DNA of 64,000 bases from Nitratireductor thuwali (GTDB lineage: Bacteria; Pseudomonadota; Alphaproteobacteria; Rhizobiales; Rhizobiaceae), in assembly GCF_036621415.1 (NCBI RefSeq), contig NZ_CP030941.1, positions 1,734,001-1,798,000 of the forward strand. The letters run 5' to 3'. The translations under genes were made by a program, and so were the position numbers. Shown in pieces: positions 9,269 to 18,639 of the stretch (position 1 is the stretch's first letter; every line of letters starts with the position of its first letter). Below the pieces are notes generated by a model. That model saw only the letters and a program-made list of their open reading frames with translations. It made no database searches and was not told the DNA's origin.

Positions 9269-10297
9269 ATGAGCGATCCTGATAGCGAAGCGGGCGCTGA
9301 ATTGAAAGAGCTCGTCGCCGCCGGCGAGGATGAGGGCAAGCGGCTTGACCAATGGCTGGCCGCCAGCCTTGCGCCCGCCCTGTCTCGCAGCCGCGTGCAG
9401 GCCCTCATCCGGGCCGGCGCCGTCACGGCGGACGGCGCGATCCTGATGGAGCCCAAGGCGAAGGTCGTTCCAGGCCGGCGCTACCTGCTCACGCTGCCGG
9501 AGCCCGAGCCTCCCGAACCCGAAGGTGAAGCCATTGCACTCGATATTCTCCACGAGGATAGCGAGCTGATCGTCATCAACAAGCCCGCCGGGCTTGTGGT
9601 CCACCCCGGCGCGGGCAACTGGACCGGAACGCTGGTCAACGCCCTCATCCATCATTGCGGCGACACCCTCTCGGGCATCGGCGGCGTGAAGCGTCCCGGC
9701 ATCGTCCACCGGCTCGACCGGGAGACAAGCGGCGTTATGGTGGTTGCCAAGACCGACCGCGCGCACCGCGCCCTTGCCGAGGCATTCGCCGATCACGGGC
9801 GCAACGGCGATCTTGAGCGCGCCTATGTCGCTCTGGTCTGGGGCGCGCCGAAAAGGCTTTCGGGAAAGATCGACGCGCCGCTCGGCCGCGACCCGAAAGA
9901 TCGGACCCAGCGCGCAGTGGTGCCGGCCGGCCGCGTGGATGCAAGGCAGGCCATCACGCACTACGCGGTATTGTCGCGCTATGGTCCACGCAAAGACGAC
10001 CCGGTGGCGTCTCTGGTGGAATGCCGCCTGGAGACGGGCAGAACCCACCAGATCAGGGTTCACATGGCCCATGTCGGCCATCCGCTGATCGGCGACCCGG
10101 CCTATGGCCGCGCATACCGCACAAAAGCCAACCGCCTGCCTCAGCCCCTTGGCGACATGGTTGCAGCCTTTCCGCGCCAGGCGCTGCACGCCCGGCTGCT
10201 CGCTTTCCGCCATCCCGCCACCGGCAAAATCATGCGGTTTGAAGCGCCGATGCCGCCGGATTTGGCGGAACTCGTGGCTAAGTTCGCTGTTTTGTGA
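9269..10297 (+). CDS. rluD: RluA/RluD-family 23S rRNA pseudouridine synthase
   Basis: Isomerises specific uridines of 23S rRNA to pseudouridine. 342 residues: an S4 RNA-binding domain at the N-terminus (~25-85, RLDQWLAASLAPALSRSRVQ) and an RluA catalytic domain (~95-310). Motif I GIVHRLDRETSG carries the catalytic Asp150; motif II R-x-H-Q-I-R-V-H is present late. The S4 plus catalytic layout fits RluD/RluC rather than short RluA; the exact target uridines are not certain. The ATG at 9269 has a GAGAGAGGAAAA ribosome site. rpoH follows 176 bases downstream on the same strand. Confidence 0.9.
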   Translation: MSDPDSEAGAELKELVAAGEDEGKRLDQWLAASLAPALSRSRVQALIRAGAVTADGAILMEPKAKVVPGRRYLLTLPEPEPPEPEGEAIALDILHEDSELIVINKPAGLVVHPGAGNWTGTLVNALIHHCGDTLSGIGGVKRPGIVHRLDRETSGVMVVAKTDRAHRALAEAFADHGRNGDLERAYVALVWGAPKRLSGKIDAPLGRDPKDRTQRAVVPAGRVDARQAITHYAVLSRYGPRKDDPVASLVECRLETGRTHQIRVHMAHVGHPLIGDPAYGRAYRTKANRLPQPLGDMVAAFPRQALHARLLAFRHPATGKIMRFEAPMPPDLAELVAKFAVL

Positions 10298-10358
10298 TAG
10301 TAAGAGGCGTCGGTATCGCTCAACACACAGTAACGCTTTTGTTGACGACATGACGAAA

Positions 10359-10389
10359 CTTTAACTTTCGGAATTTGTTCCTACATAGG
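10359..10389 (+). promoter_or_regulatory. Candidate heat-shock (sigma-32) type promoter of rpoH
   Basis: The sequence CTTT, a 17-base spacer, then CCTACATAGG lies 85-115 bases upstream of the rpoH start. Compared with the alphaproteobacterial RpoH consensus CTTG-N17-CyTATnTnnG it has one mismatch in each element. The -10 half (CTACAT) would also suit a housekeeping sigma-70 promoter of this class. Confidence 0.35.
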
Positions 10390-10473
10390 ATAGTGCGCGG
10401 TGCGTGCCTTTGCGGCCGCGCGTCCCGCCTGCCTTCGCGATAGGGGGCGATGATTAGACAAGGAGGGTGCTCA

Positions 10474-11388
10474 ATGGCCCAGACATTACCGAGCATTGTT
10501 TCGGGGGAAGGCGGCCTTACCCGTTATCTTGAAGAAGTCCGCCGGTTTCCGATGTTGCAGCCGGAAGAGGAGTACATGCTCGCAAAACGCTATCGCGAGC
10601 ATGACGACACCGATGCCGCGCACCGGCTCGTCACAAGTCATTTGCGGCTGGTTGCCAAGATCGCGATGGGCTATCGCGGCTATGGCCTGCCCATCGGCGA
10701 GGTTATCTCCGAAGGGAATGTCGGCCTCATGCAGGCCGTGAAGAAGTTCGAGCCGGAACGGGGTTTCCGACTGGCCACCTATGCGATGTGGTGGATCAAA
10801 GCCTCGATCCAGGAATACATATTGCGCTCGTGGAGCCTCGTCAAAATGGGCACCACGGCCAACCAGAAGCGCCTGTTCTTCAACCTGCGCAAGGTGAAGG
10901 GCAAGATCCAGGCGCTTGAGGAAGGCGACTTGAAGCCCGAGCAGATCACCGAGATCGCCACGCGGCTGAATGTCAGCGAGGAAGAGGTCATCTCCATGAA
11001 CCGCCGCTTGTCCGGCGACGCCTCTTTGAACGCGCCGATCCGCGCGACCGAGGGCGAATCGGGCGAATGGCAGGATTGGCTGGTGGATGAGCATGAGAGC
11101 CAGGAGGATATGCTTGTCGAACAGGACGAGCTGGAATCCCGGCGGTCCATGCTGGACGAGGCCATGGGCGTGCTCAACGATCGCGAACGCCGCATCTTCG
11201 AGGCTCGCCGGCTTTCAGAGGACCCGTTGACGCTGGAAGAACTTTCCGGTGAGTTCGAGATCAGCCGTGAGCGCGTTCGTCAGATCGAGGTTCGTGCCTT
11301 CGAGAAGGTTCAGGAGGCCGTCCAGGCTACCGCACGCCAGCGCGCCGCATCGACGCGTTCGGCCCAGATGGAACACGCCGCCGGCTGA
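10474..11388 (+). CDS. rpoH: RNA polymerase heat-shock sigma factor RpoH (sigma-32)
   Basis: 304 residues. Sigma region 2 (~50-120) contains the core-binding and -10-recognition helices (HLRLVAKIAMGYRGYGLP, TYAMWWIKASIQEYILRSWSLVK). The RpoH box follows: QKRLFFNLRKVK at about 130-142, the region diagnostic of sigma-32 and involved in FtsH/DnaK control. Region 4 (~225-285) ends in the helix-turn-helix LTLEELSGEFEISRERVRQIE. The ATG at 10474 is preferred over an upstream start because AGGAGG sits 7 bases before it. ftsH, whose product degrades sigma-32 in other bacteria, is also in the window. Confidence 0.95.
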   Translation: MAQTLPSIVSGEGGLTRYLEEVRRFPMLQPEEEYMLAKRYREHDDTDAAHRLVTSHLRLVAKIAMGYRGYGLPIGEVISEGNVGLMQAVKKFEPERGFRLATYAMWWIKASIQEYILRSWSLVKMGTTANQKRLFFNLRKVKGKIQALEEGDLKPEQITEIATRLNVSEEEVISMNRRLSGDASLNAPIRATEGESGEWQDWLVDEHESQEDMLVEQDELESRRSMLDEAMGVLNDRERRIFEARRLSEDPLTLEELSGEFEISRERVRQIEVRAFEKVQEAVQATARQRAASTRSAQMEHAAG

Positions 11389-11443
11389 GCGCAACGCCGA
11401 AAAAGGCTTGCCCAGGTCACAAGCTGTCATCACGAAGGATCCG

Positions 11444-11469
11444 AAACGCCCGCATTTTGCGGGCGTTTT
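11444..11469 (+). terminator. Rho-independent terminator after rpoH
   Basis: Stem AAACGCCCGC / GCGGGCGTTTT with loop ATTTT, ending in a T-run, 56 bases after the rpoH stop. It lies between the convergent rpoH and the 11497-13119 gene and may serve rpoH only, as the other side has just three A's. Confidence 0.85.
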
Positions 11470-11496
11470 CGCTTGCAGCACCGTCCCACCATTGCG

Positions 11497-13119
11497 CTAT
11501 TCGGTGGAAGCGCTTGAGGCCCTCGCCCATGCGTCCAGCGCCTGGTTGAAGATGCGGTCGCCCGGAACGCCTTTTTCCAGCGTCATCAATGCGCGTCGAC
11601 CCGACGTGTAGGTGATCGGTATATCGATCCAGCTCTGCCGCCGCATCAAAAGCGCGTTGGTCTCCCTGTCCGCCCTTGCATCGCTGAGCGCCACCAGGAA
11701 GAAGCCGTCGGCGATCTTGGCCGAACTGCCGATCAATGCGCTGCCCGTATCCTGCTCCGTGCGCTTCATGGAAAAGCGCAGCACTTCCTTGACACCGCCT
11801 CCGGCGAAATTCTGTGGCGTCAGGAAGATCAGCTCGATGATATGGCTCGCCGGAAGCGACTGGTCCGCGTTCCGCCGGATGGTCATCTTGAGCTGGATGT
11901 TCTTCTCGGGGATGGTCGCCTCGGCATGTATGGCCGGTTCCGGCGGCAGATTGTCGCCGGGCGATTCCTCGACCAGCGACCACACTACGGCTCCGGTCCC
12001 CGCCGTTCCCTGCTCCGCGCTGGTACGCTCTTCGTAGAAGATCGCCTTTTGCCCGATGGGAAGCGCCTGGTCGTTCTGGACGCCGGCGGCAGGTTCGTCC
12101 GCCGTTTCACCCGCCGCCTCCCCATCGCCATTGGAAAGTGCGGCGCTGCCCGGCTGCGTGGCTTCGGCCACCGACGTGCCCTCGCCCAATCCGGCGTCGC
12201 CGCCTGCCGGCCCTTCGTCGATTTCCTCACCGTCGGGCGTGAGACGCTGCGTGAACTTCGTCGGCTGCTGGGCGTCCGGCACGGCTTCCCCGGACGCGGC
12301 GGTCTCTTCCGGCTCCGCCGGAGGCGCCTCTTCCTCGGGATCGATCGTTTCTGGCCCGGAGGCCGCCTCGCCGCTGTCGCTGGCCATCATCGCGTCGAAA
12401 TTGGCGTAGCCGGCCAGTTGCGCCGCATTGTCCCGATATTGCCACGCGGCAAAGGCCGTGCCGGCCAGAATCACGACAAGGAGGGCGAGGACGAGGAACC
12501 CGCGGCTGTTGCCCCTGCGCGCCGCCGGCGGCGCTGCCGCAACAGGTTCCTCCTCCCGCTCCGGCATGGTCGGATCGCCGTCGTGATGGAGGACGTCGTC
12601 CTGAGCTGCAGGCTCCTCCATGTCGCCGGCATATTGTTCGGCCGGATCGGAAAGCGGCGCATGCGGTTCGGTCTGCTCCGGTCCGTCGTATTCGGACATT
12701 TCTTCGGGCATTCCCGGCGGCGTCTGGCTCTCGTCGGAAACGGCGGGTGCGTGCGAGGCCTCGCTCTCGGGCTCGGCTTCGGCTTCAGGCTCTACCGGCG
12801 GTGCACCGTGCGTCGCGGCAGCGGGCTCGATCCTGGCCCTTCCGCCCTTCAGCTCCGCGAAAATGCTTTCCAGATCGTCGGCCGGGCTTTCCTCCGGCGG
12901 CGCAACGGGGGCCGCATATTCGCTTTCGACCGCAATGATCGCATCCTCCAGCGCCTGCTTTTGGCGCTGCACGAGGGCGTCGGAGGGAGGCGGAGAGACA
13001 GCGGCCAGCTTGGCGTCGATGGTGGCCCGCGCCTTTTCATAGACGCGCGCGCGCATCTCGGGCGTGTTTTCCTTCAGCGCGTCGATCGTCTTGCGCAATA
13101 CCGCAGCAAAATCCGCCAT
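11497..13119 (-). CDS. Acidic membrane-anchored protein of unknown function
   Basis: 540 residues. The N-terminal ~70 residues form a helical segment (FAAVLRKTIDALKENTPEMRARVYEKARATI). Next comes a long Pro/Glu/Ala-rich disordered stretch (~75-200), one transmembrane helix (~207-226, GFLVLALLVVILAGTAFAAWQY), a second acidic linker, and a folded C-terminal domain (~375-535) rich in beta strands (WSLVEESPG, IHAEATIPEKNIQLKMTIRR, SHIIELIFLTP). I recognise this layout from Rhizobiales genomes beside purA but know no assigned function. An architecture with a cytosolic helical head and periplasmic domain would suit an envelope-linked scaffold; this is speculation. It lies 101 bases downstream of purA on the same strand. 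Confidence 0.7.
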   Translation of the reverse strand: MADFAAVLRKTIDALKENTPEMRARVYEKARATIDAKLAAVSPPPSDALVQRQKQALEDAIIAVESEYAAPVAPPEESPADDLESIFAELKGGRARIEPAAATHGAPPVEPEAEAEPESEASHAPAVSDESQTPPGMPEEMSEYDGPEQTEPHAPLSDPAEQYAGDMEEPAAQDDVLHHDGDPTMPEREEEPVAAAPPAARRGNSRGFLVLALLVVILAGTAFAAWQYRDNAAQLAGYANFDAMMASDSGEAASGPETIDPEEEAPPAEPEETAASGEAVPDAQQPTKFTQRLTPDGEEIDEGPAGGDAGLGEGTSVAEATQPGSAALSNGDGEAAGETADEPAAGVQNDQALPIGQKAIFYEERTSAEQGTAGTGAVVWSLVEESPGDNLPPEPAIHAEATIPEKNIQLKMTIRRNADQSLPASHIIELIFLTPQNFAGGGVKEVLRFSMKRTEQDTGSALIGSSAKIADGFFLVALSDARADRETNALLMRRQSWIDIPITYTSGRRALMTLEKGVPGDRIFNQALDAWARASSASTE

Positions 13120-13164
13120 GCTCTAGCTATCCACTCCTGCCCAAGTCCCTGCCCGTGTCTTGAA

Positions 13165-13184
13165 GGCCTGTCTTGAGGCAGGCC
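13165..13184 (-). terminator. Weak hairpin after purA
   Basis: Inverted repeat GGCCTG / CAGGCC with an eight-base loop, 36 bases beyond the purA stop on the minus strand. There is no U-tract, so it may be a weak or Rho-assisted terminator, or only a processing hairpin. Confidence 0.3.
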
Positions 13185-13220
13185 AACCTATTTACCTACA
13201 TACACAAAATTGTGGTGACA

Positions 13221-14519
13221 CTAGTCTTGAAAGGGGTCCGTCACAAGTATTGCGTCCTCGCGCTCCGGGCTGGTCGAGAGGATCGCCACCGGCGCACCGA
13301 TGAGCTCCTCGATATGCCGCACATACTTGACCGCCTGGGCAGGCAGGTCGTTCCAGCGCCGGGCACCGCGTGTCGTTTCCTTCCATCCCTCGAGCGTCTC
13401 ATAGATCGGCTCGATGCGCGTCTGCGCGCCCTGGCTCGCCGGCAGATAGTCGATCACCTTTCCGTCCAGCCTATAGCCGGTGCACACCTTGATCTCGTCG
13501 AGGCCATCCAGGACGTCGAGCTTGGTCAGCGCGATGCCGTTCATGCCGTTGGTCACGACCGCCTGGCGCACCAGCACCGCATCGAACCAGCCGCAGCGCC
13601 GCTTGCGGCCCGTCACCGTGCCGAACTCGTGGCCCTTGGTGCCGAGAAACTCGCCGATCTCGTTGTCCTGCTCCGTCGGAAACGGCCCCTCGCCGACGCG
13701 GGTCGTATAGGCCTTGGTGATGCCCAGCACGTAGCCGACCGCCGCCGGGCCGAGGCCCGTGCCGGTCGCCGCCTGTCCGGCGACGGTATTGGAGGACGTC
13801 ACGAACGGATAGGTCCCGTGGTCGATGTCGAGCAGAGTCCCCTGCGCGCCCTCGAACAGGATACGCTGACCCGCGCGCCGTGCATCGTCCAGTATCTTCC
13901 AGACACGATCGACATAGGGCAACACCTTGTCAGCCACAGAACTCAACTCCTCCATGATCGCCTCATGAGAGACTTCCGGGTGGCCCAGCCCGCGCCTCAG
14001 CGCGTTATGGTGGGTCAGGAGCCGGTCGACCTTGGCCGGCAGGCTTTCCATATTGGCAAGGTCCAGCGCGCGGATCGACCGGCGGCCGACCTTGTCCTCA
14101 TAAGCCGGCCCGATACCGCGCCGCGTGGTGCCGATCTTGGTGTCTGAATTGGACGCCGCATCCTCGCGGAAACCATCCAGCTCGCGATGCAGCGAGAGGA
14201 TGAGCGACGTGTTCTCTGCGATCTTCAGATTGGCGGGGGAGATCGTGACGCCCTGCGCACCAAGCCGCGCGATCTCTGCGACAAAGGCATGCGGGTCGAA
14301 GACGACGCCATTGCCGATAACCGACAACTTGCCTTCGCGCACCACACCTGAAGGCAGCAGCGAAAGCTTGTAGCTGACCCCGTCTATGACCAGCGTGTGG
14401 CCGGCATTGTGTCCACCCTGGAACCGCGCCACGACATCGGCGCGCTCGGACAGCCAGTCGACGATCTTGCCCTTTCCCTCGTCGCCCCATTGCGAGCCGA
14501 CGACCACTACATTCGCCAT
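13221..14519 (-). CDS. purA: Adenylosuccinate synthetase
   Basis: Catalyses the GTP-dependent joining of IMP and aspartate to adenylosuccinate, the first committed step of AMP synthesis. 432 residues, the normal family length. The N-terminal P-loop [11 protein letters not shown] (residues 8-18, catalytic Asp13) and the GGHNAGH motif with the catalytic His are present, as are the IMP-binding [18 protein letters not shown] segment and the GTP-binding [24 protein letters not shown] region. Cytosolic. The upstream leader contains a perfect 11-base inverted repeat (14590-14622). Confidence 0.97.
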   Translation of the reverse strand: MANVVVVGSQWGDEGKGKIVDWLSERADVVARFQGGHNAGHTLVIDGVSYKLSLLPSGVVREGKLSVIGNGVVFDPHAFVAEIARLGAQGVTISPANLKIAENTSLILSLHRELDGFREDAASNSDTKIGTTRRGIGPAYEDKVGRRSIRALDLANMESLPAKVDRLLTHHNALRRGLGHPEVSHEAIMEELSSVADKVLPYVDRVWKILDDARRAGQRILFEGAQGTLLDIDHGTYPFVTSSNTVAGQAATGTGLGPAAVGYVLGITKAYTTRVGEGPFPTEQDNEIGEFLGTKGHEFGTVTGRKRRCGWFDAVLVRQAVVTNGMNGIALTKLDVLDGLDEIKVCTGYRLDGKVIDYLPASQGAQTRIEPIYETLEGWKETTRGARRWNDLPAQAVKYVRHIEELIGAPVAILSTSPEREDAILVTDPFQD

Positions 14520-14589
14520 AGATGGTTCCCTTTCTCGCCGGAGCTTGCCGGCAGGTCCTTGAAAACAACGTGCTCTATATCGTCAAGCT

Positions 14590-14622
14590 CGCCCAGGCGC
14601 GACCCTTGTTTGCGCCTGGGCG
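14590..14622. repeat. Perfect 11-bp inverted repeat upstream of purA
   Basis: CGCCCAGGCGC and its exact complement GCGCCTGGGCG are separated by 11 bases. The repeat is 71 bases before the purA start and 100 bases before the divergent DMT transporter gene. There is no T-run on either side, so it is more likely an operator or leader hairpin than a terminator. On the minus strand a TTGACG sequence follows it directly. Confidence 0.5.
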
Positions 14623-14722
14623 GCGACAATTGGGCATTTTGGCCCTATTTGCCTTGCGCTCCGCGGCTCAATAAGAGGGGAGGTGGTTTCACCATCGCGC
14701 TTTCTCATTTCCGACGGGGCTC

Positions 14723-15646
14723 ATGAACAACAAAGCCTATCTCCTGCTCCTCATGACGACGCTTTTCTGGGGCGGAAACGCGGTGGCGGGCAAGCTGGCC
14801 GTGGGCCATGTATCGCCCTTCATGCTGACGACGATGCGTTGGGTGTTGGCCCTGATGGTCCTGGCGCCGTTCGCCTGGCGACCGCTCCGCCGCGACTGGC
14901 CGGCCATCAGGGCGAATCTGCCGCTGCTCGCAGCCCTCGGCTGCGTCGGCTTCACCCTTTTCAACGCCACATTCTACAGCGCGCTGCAATATACGGCCGC
15001 AGTCAATGTCTCGATCGAGCAGGCGGCCATACCCATGGTGATCATCGTCCTGAACTTCCTCCTGTTCGGGGTGCGCGCGAAGTGGCTGCAGCTTGTCGGC
15101 TTCGCTCTGTCGCTCGTCGGCATCGCGCTGACGGCCAGCCATGGCGATCTGAGCCGGCTGGCGGAGCTCGACATCAATTTCGGCGACATGCTGATGCTGC
15201 TGGCGGTGCTGTTCTACGGCATTTACACGGTGTTCCTCCGCTTCAAACCGGACCTGCACTGGCTGAGCATGATCACCGTGCTCGCCTCCTCCGCCTTCGT
15301 CGCCACGCTGCCCTTCCTAGCCTGGGAATACACCCGTGGGAACATGGTTCCGCCGGATGGCCGAGGCTGGGCGATCGCGGCCTACACGGCGCTGTTCCCG
15401 TCCATTCTCGCGCAGGTCTTTTATATTCGCGGCAACGAGCTGATCGGCGGCAACCGGGCCGGTCTCTTCGTCAATCTCGTGCCCATTTTCGGAACGCTGC
15501 TTTCGGTCCTGCTTCTGGGCGAGGACTTCCGCCTCTACCATGCGGTCGCCATCGCGTTGGTCTTCTGCGGCATCGCGCTGGCCGAGCACGGCGGGCGCAA
15601 GGCGGCCGGATCAGTGCCCAGCGTGCGCGCTCCAATCAAGGATTAG
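14723..15646 (+). CDS. EamA/DMT-family transporter
   Basis: 307-residue inner-membrane exporter of the drug/metabolite transporter superfamily. Two EamA repeats of five helices each (about 5-140 and 155-290) give ten predicted transmembrane segments. The start (LLLMTTLFWGGNAVAGKLA) and the second-repeat ending (PIFGTLLSVLLLGEDFRLYH..AIALVFCGIALA) are family-typical. The substrate is unknown. It is transcribed divergently from purA and convergently with serA. The ribosome site is weak (GGGG). Confidence 0.9.
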   Translation: MNNKAYLLLLMTTLFWGGNAVAGKLAVGHVSPFMLTTMRWVLALMVLAPFAWRPLRRDWPAIRANLPLLAALGCVGFTLFNATFYSALQYTAAVNVSIEQAAIPMVIIVLNFLLFGVRAKWLQLVGFALSLVGIALTASHGDLSRLAELDINFGDMLMLLAVLFYGIYTVFLRFKPDLHWLSMITVLASSAFVATLPFLAWEYTRGNMVPPDGRGWAIAAYTALFPSILAQVFYIRGNELIGGNRAGLFVNLVPIFGTLLSVLLLGEDFRLYHAVAIALVFCGIALAEHGGRKAAGSVPSVRAPIKD

Positions 15647-15678
15647 CCGGCGCTCAAACTCTCGCCGTGAGCGCCGGC
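15646..15678. terminator. Inverted repeat between DMT gene and serA
   Basis: GCCGGCGCTCA and its exact complement TGAGCGCCGGC are separated by 11 bases and begin at the last base of the DMT stop codon. Sitting between convergent genes it could stop transcription from the plus strand, but it lacks a U-tract, so termination is uncertain. Confidence 0.45.
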
Positions 15679-15742
15679 CACAGCATCGGCCCGAAAATCA
15701 GTTCTGATTTGCGGAAAGCACGATGCGTAGACGTAACAAGTC

Positions 15743-17341
15743 TTACGCCCCGACGTCGAACCTCAAGGGCTTTGCCGTGATGATTTGCTCGGTCGCCAGC
15801 AGCTCCTTGAGCACGCTTTCGGGAAACGGCGCATCCAGGTAAAGCAGTGCGATGGCGTCGCCGCCCGGCCGGTTGCGGCCGAGCTGGAAGTTGGCAATAT
15901 TGACATTGTGCTTGCCGCAGATCGAGCCGAGCAGACCGATGATGCCCGGAGTATCGTAGTTGGTGGTGTAGAGCATGTGCTCGCCCACCTCGGCATCGAG
16001 ATTGATGCCCTTGATCTGGATGAAGCGTGGCTTGCCATCGGAAAACACCGTTCCGGCGATCGAGCGCGTCCTGGCGGAGGTCTTCACCGTCAGCTTTATA
16101 TAGCCGTCGAACACGCCCGATTTGTCACGCTTGACCTCCGACAGGATGACCCCGCGCTCCTTGGCCATGATCGGCGCGGAGACCATGTTCACGTCGGAGA
16201 CCTGGGGCCGGATCAGCCCTGCAAGCGTGGCCGAAATCAGCGCGCGCGTGTTCATCTCGGCGGTCGCGCCGTCAAACAGCACCTCGACTTCCTTGATCGC
16301 TTCGTCGGTGACCTGCCCCACGAAAGCGCCCAGCACTTCGGCAAGCTTGATGAAGGGCTTGAGTCGCGGCGCCTCTTCCGCCGAGATCGACGGCATGTTG
16401 ATGGCGTTCGTGACCGCCCCCTTGACGAGATAGTCCGACATCTGCTCGGCCACCTGGATCGCCACATTTTCCTGCGCTTCCGAGGTGGAGGCGCCCAGAT
16501 GCGGTGTACAGACCACATTCGGCATGTTGAAAAGCGCGTTCTCTGTCGCCGGCTCGGTTTCGAACACGTCGATGCCGGCACCCGCCACCTTGCCCGATTT
16601 CAGCGCTTCCACCAGATCCGCCTCCACGATGAGGCCGCCGCGCGCGCAATTGATGATGCGCACGCCGTCCTTCATCGTCTCTATGGCTTCGGCATTGATG
16701 ATGCCGCGCGTCTTGTCGGTTAGCGGCGTGTGCAGAGTGATGAAGTCGGCGCGCTTGAAAAGCTCGTCCAGTTCCACCTTCTCGACGCCCAGCTCCGAAG
16801 CCCGCTCGGCCGACAGGAACGGGTCGAAAGCCACCACATGCATTTTCAGTCCGATTGCGCGCATGGCAACGACCGAGCCTATATTGCCGCAGCCGATGAC
16901 GCCAAGCGTCTTGCCGGTGATCTCCACGCCCATGAAGCGGTTCTTCTCCCACTTGCCGGCGTGGGTGGAGGCATTCGCCTCCGGTATCTGCCGGGCAACG
17001 GCGAACAGCAGCGCGATGGCGTGCTCGGCCGTGGTGATGGAATTGCCGAAGGGCGTGTTCATGACGATGATGCCGCGGCGCGAGGCAGCCGGGATATCGA
17101 CATTGTCGACGCCGATGCCGGCGCGGCCGATAACCTTGAGGTTGGTCGCCGTGGCAATCAGCTTTTCGGTCGCCTTGGTCGCCGAGCGGATAGCCAGGCC
17201 ATCATACTGGTCGATGACGGAAAGGAGCTTCTCCTTGTCCTTGCCCAGGTCGGGCTGATAATCGACGTCGATGCCCCATTGCTTGAAGATGTCGACGGCG
17301 GTGGGCGAAAGCTTGTCGGAAACGAGTACGCGAGGTGCCAT
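15743..17341 (-). CDS. serA: D-3-phosphoglycerate dehydrogenase
   Basis: First enzyme of serine synthesis: oxidises 3-phosphoglycerate to 3-phosphohydroxypyruvate with NAD+. 532 residues, the long type: substrate/NAD domains (~1-315, with GVIGCGNIGSVVAMRA, the R-A-G-I-G-V-D-N motif and the catalytic His in CTPHLGAST), an intervening ASB domain (~320-455) and a C-terminal ACT regulatory domain (~460-530, containing NYDTPGIIGLLGSICGKHNVNIA). The ACT domain suggests serine feedback control, a family property. The ATG at 17341 has a GGAGG ribosome site 6 bases away. It is downstream of serC in one transcription unit. Confidence 0.96.
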   Translation of the reverse strand: MAPRVLVSDKLSPTAVDIFKQWGIDVDYQPDLGKDKEKLLSVIDQYDGLAIRSATKATEKLIATATNLKVIGRAGIGVDNVDIPAASRRGIIVMNTPFGNSITTAEHAIALLFAVARQIPEANASTHAGKWEKNRFMGVEITGKTLGVIGCGNIGSVVAMRAIGLKMHVVAFDPFLSAERASELGVEKVELDELFKRADFITLHTPLTDKTRGIINAEAIETMKDGVRIINCARGGLIVEADLVEALKSGKVAGAGIDVFETEPATENALFNMPNVVCTPHLGASTSEAQENVAIQVAEQMSDYLVKGAVTNAINMPSISAEEAPRLKPFIKLAEVLGAFVGQVTDEAIKEVEVLFDGATAEMNTRALISATLAGLIRPQVSDVNMVSAPIMAKERGVILSEVKRDKSGVFDGYIKLTVKTSARTRSIAGTVFSDGKPRFIQIKGINLDAEVGEHMLYTTNYDTPGIIGLLGSICGKHNVNIANFQLGRNRPGGDAIALLYLDAPFPESVLKELLATEQIITAKPLRFDVGA

Positions 17342-17403
17342 GTCGGCCTCCGTTTGCATCTGAATTTTTGAAAGAATGGGCAGCCCCGGCTGCTTGTTTT
17401 GTC

Positions 17404-17444
17404 GCAAGTCTTTCAGAAAACCGGTTCCACTTTTCTGGACTTGC
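17404..17444. repeat. Palindromic intergenic element between serC and serA
   Basis: A 41-base stem-loop: arms GCAAGTC(TTT)CAGAAAA and TTTTCTGGACTTGC around loop CCGGTTCCAC. Its core AAAACCGGTTCCACTTTTC closely resembles a short palindromic sequence I recall as dispersed in Rhizobiales intergenic regions. It sits in the 125-base serC-serA spacer and could form a hairpin in the shared mRNA. Confidence 0.55.
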
Positions 17445-17466
17445 TCCGGACGCTGCCGGGGAAAGC

Positions 17467-18639
17467 TCAAGCGCTCTGCAGCGCGGCCTTCTGCGTCTGG
17501 AAGGCCCACTCCAGCCAAGGCATCAGCGCCTCGATGTCGGAGGTCTCGACAGTCGCGCCGGCCCAGATGCGAAGTCCCGGAGGCGCATCGCGATAATGGC
17601 CGATATCGTAGGCCACGCCTTGCTTGTCGAGCAGGCTGACCATGCCCTTGGCGAAAGCCGCCTGGGCATCGGCGTCGAGCGCGGTGACCGCATCGTCGAC
17701 AATGGACAGGCACACGGAGGTGTTGGAGCGGGTGGCCGGATCCTGCGCCAGATGGGCAAGCCAGCCGCTTTTCCGCACGAAACCGTCGATGGCCGCGAAA
17801 TTGGCATCGGCTCGGGCGATCAGCCCGTCGAGCCCGCCCACCGATTGCGCCCAGGAGAGAGCATCGAGGTAATCTTCGACGCACAGCATCGACGGCGTGT
17901 TGATGGTCTCGCCCTTGAACACGCCTTCGATCAGCTTCCCGCCCTTGGTGAGGCGGAAGATTTTCGGCAGCGGCCATGCCGGCGCATAGCTTTCCAGCCG
18001 CTCGACCGCGCGCGGGCTGAGGATCAGCATGCCGTGCGCAGCTTCGCCGCCCAGCACTTTCTGCCAGGAGAAGGTGACGACGTCGAGCTTGTCGAAATCG
18101 AGCCGCTGGGCAAAAGCCGCCGAGGTGGCGTCGCAGATCGTCAGGCCCTTGCGGTCGGCCGGGATGAAATCGCCGTTCGGCACGCGCACGCCGGAGGTGG
18201 TGCCGTTCCATGTGAGCACCACGTCGCGGCCAAAATCGATGGAAGAAAGATCGGGCAAGGCGCCATATTCTGCCTCGATGCGGCGCACATCGTCCAGTTT
18301 GAGCTGCTTGACCACGTCCGTGACCCAGCCCGAGCCGAAGGACTCCCATGCCACCATGTCCACGCCGCGTTCGCCGAGCAGCGACCACAGCGCCATCTCG
18401 ACGGCGCCCGTGTCGGATGCCGGCACGATGCCTATGCGGTAGTCCGCGGGAACCTGTAGCACCTCGCGCGTCATTTCGATGGCGCGGGCCAGCTTTTCCT
18501 TGCCGATCTTGGCGCGATGAGAACGGCCGAGTGCGGCATCGGAAAGCGCTTCGGGCGACCAACCGGGACGCTTCGCGCAGGGACCAGATGAAAAATGGGG
18601 ATTTGCCGGACGCTTGTCCGGCATGGGGATTGTGCTCAT
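17467..18639 (-). CDS. serC: Phosphoserine aminotransferase
   Basis: PLP enzyme of serine biosynthesis converting 3-phosphohydroxypyruvate and glutamate to phosphoserine. 390 residues of the alphaproteobacterial SerC type, starting with the N-terminal [16 protein letters not shown] motif. The PLP-binding lysine lies in [11 protein letters not shown], and an aspartate for the pyridine nitrogen in [10 protein letters not shown]. It precedes serA by 125 bases, so serC-serA form an operon. A structured leader lies directly upstream. Confidence 0.96.
   Translation of the reverse strand: MSTIPMPDKRPANPHFSSGPCAKRPGWSPEALSDAALGRSHRAKIGKEKLARAIEMTREVLQVPADYRIGIVPASDTGAVEMALWSLLGERGVDMVAWESFGSGWVTDVVKQLKLDDVRRIEAEYGALPDLSSIDFGRDVVLTWNGTTSGVRVPNGDFIPADRKGLTICDATSAAFAQRLDFDKLDVVTFSWQKVLGGEAAHGMLILSPRAVERLESYAPAWPLPKIFRLTKGGKLIEGVFKGETINTPSMLCVEDYLDALSWAQSVGGLDGLIARADANFAAIDGFVRKSGWLAHLAQDPATRSNTSVCLSIVDDAVTALDADAQAAFAKGMVSLLDKQGVAYDIGHYRDAPPGLRIWAGATVETSDIEALMPWLEWAFQTQKAALQSA

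Noticed and set aside
8855..10351. A long minus-strand reading through the pseudouridine synthase gene
   Set aside because: Only the last 128 residues look like a real membrane protein; the rest is the complement of the RluA-type gene.
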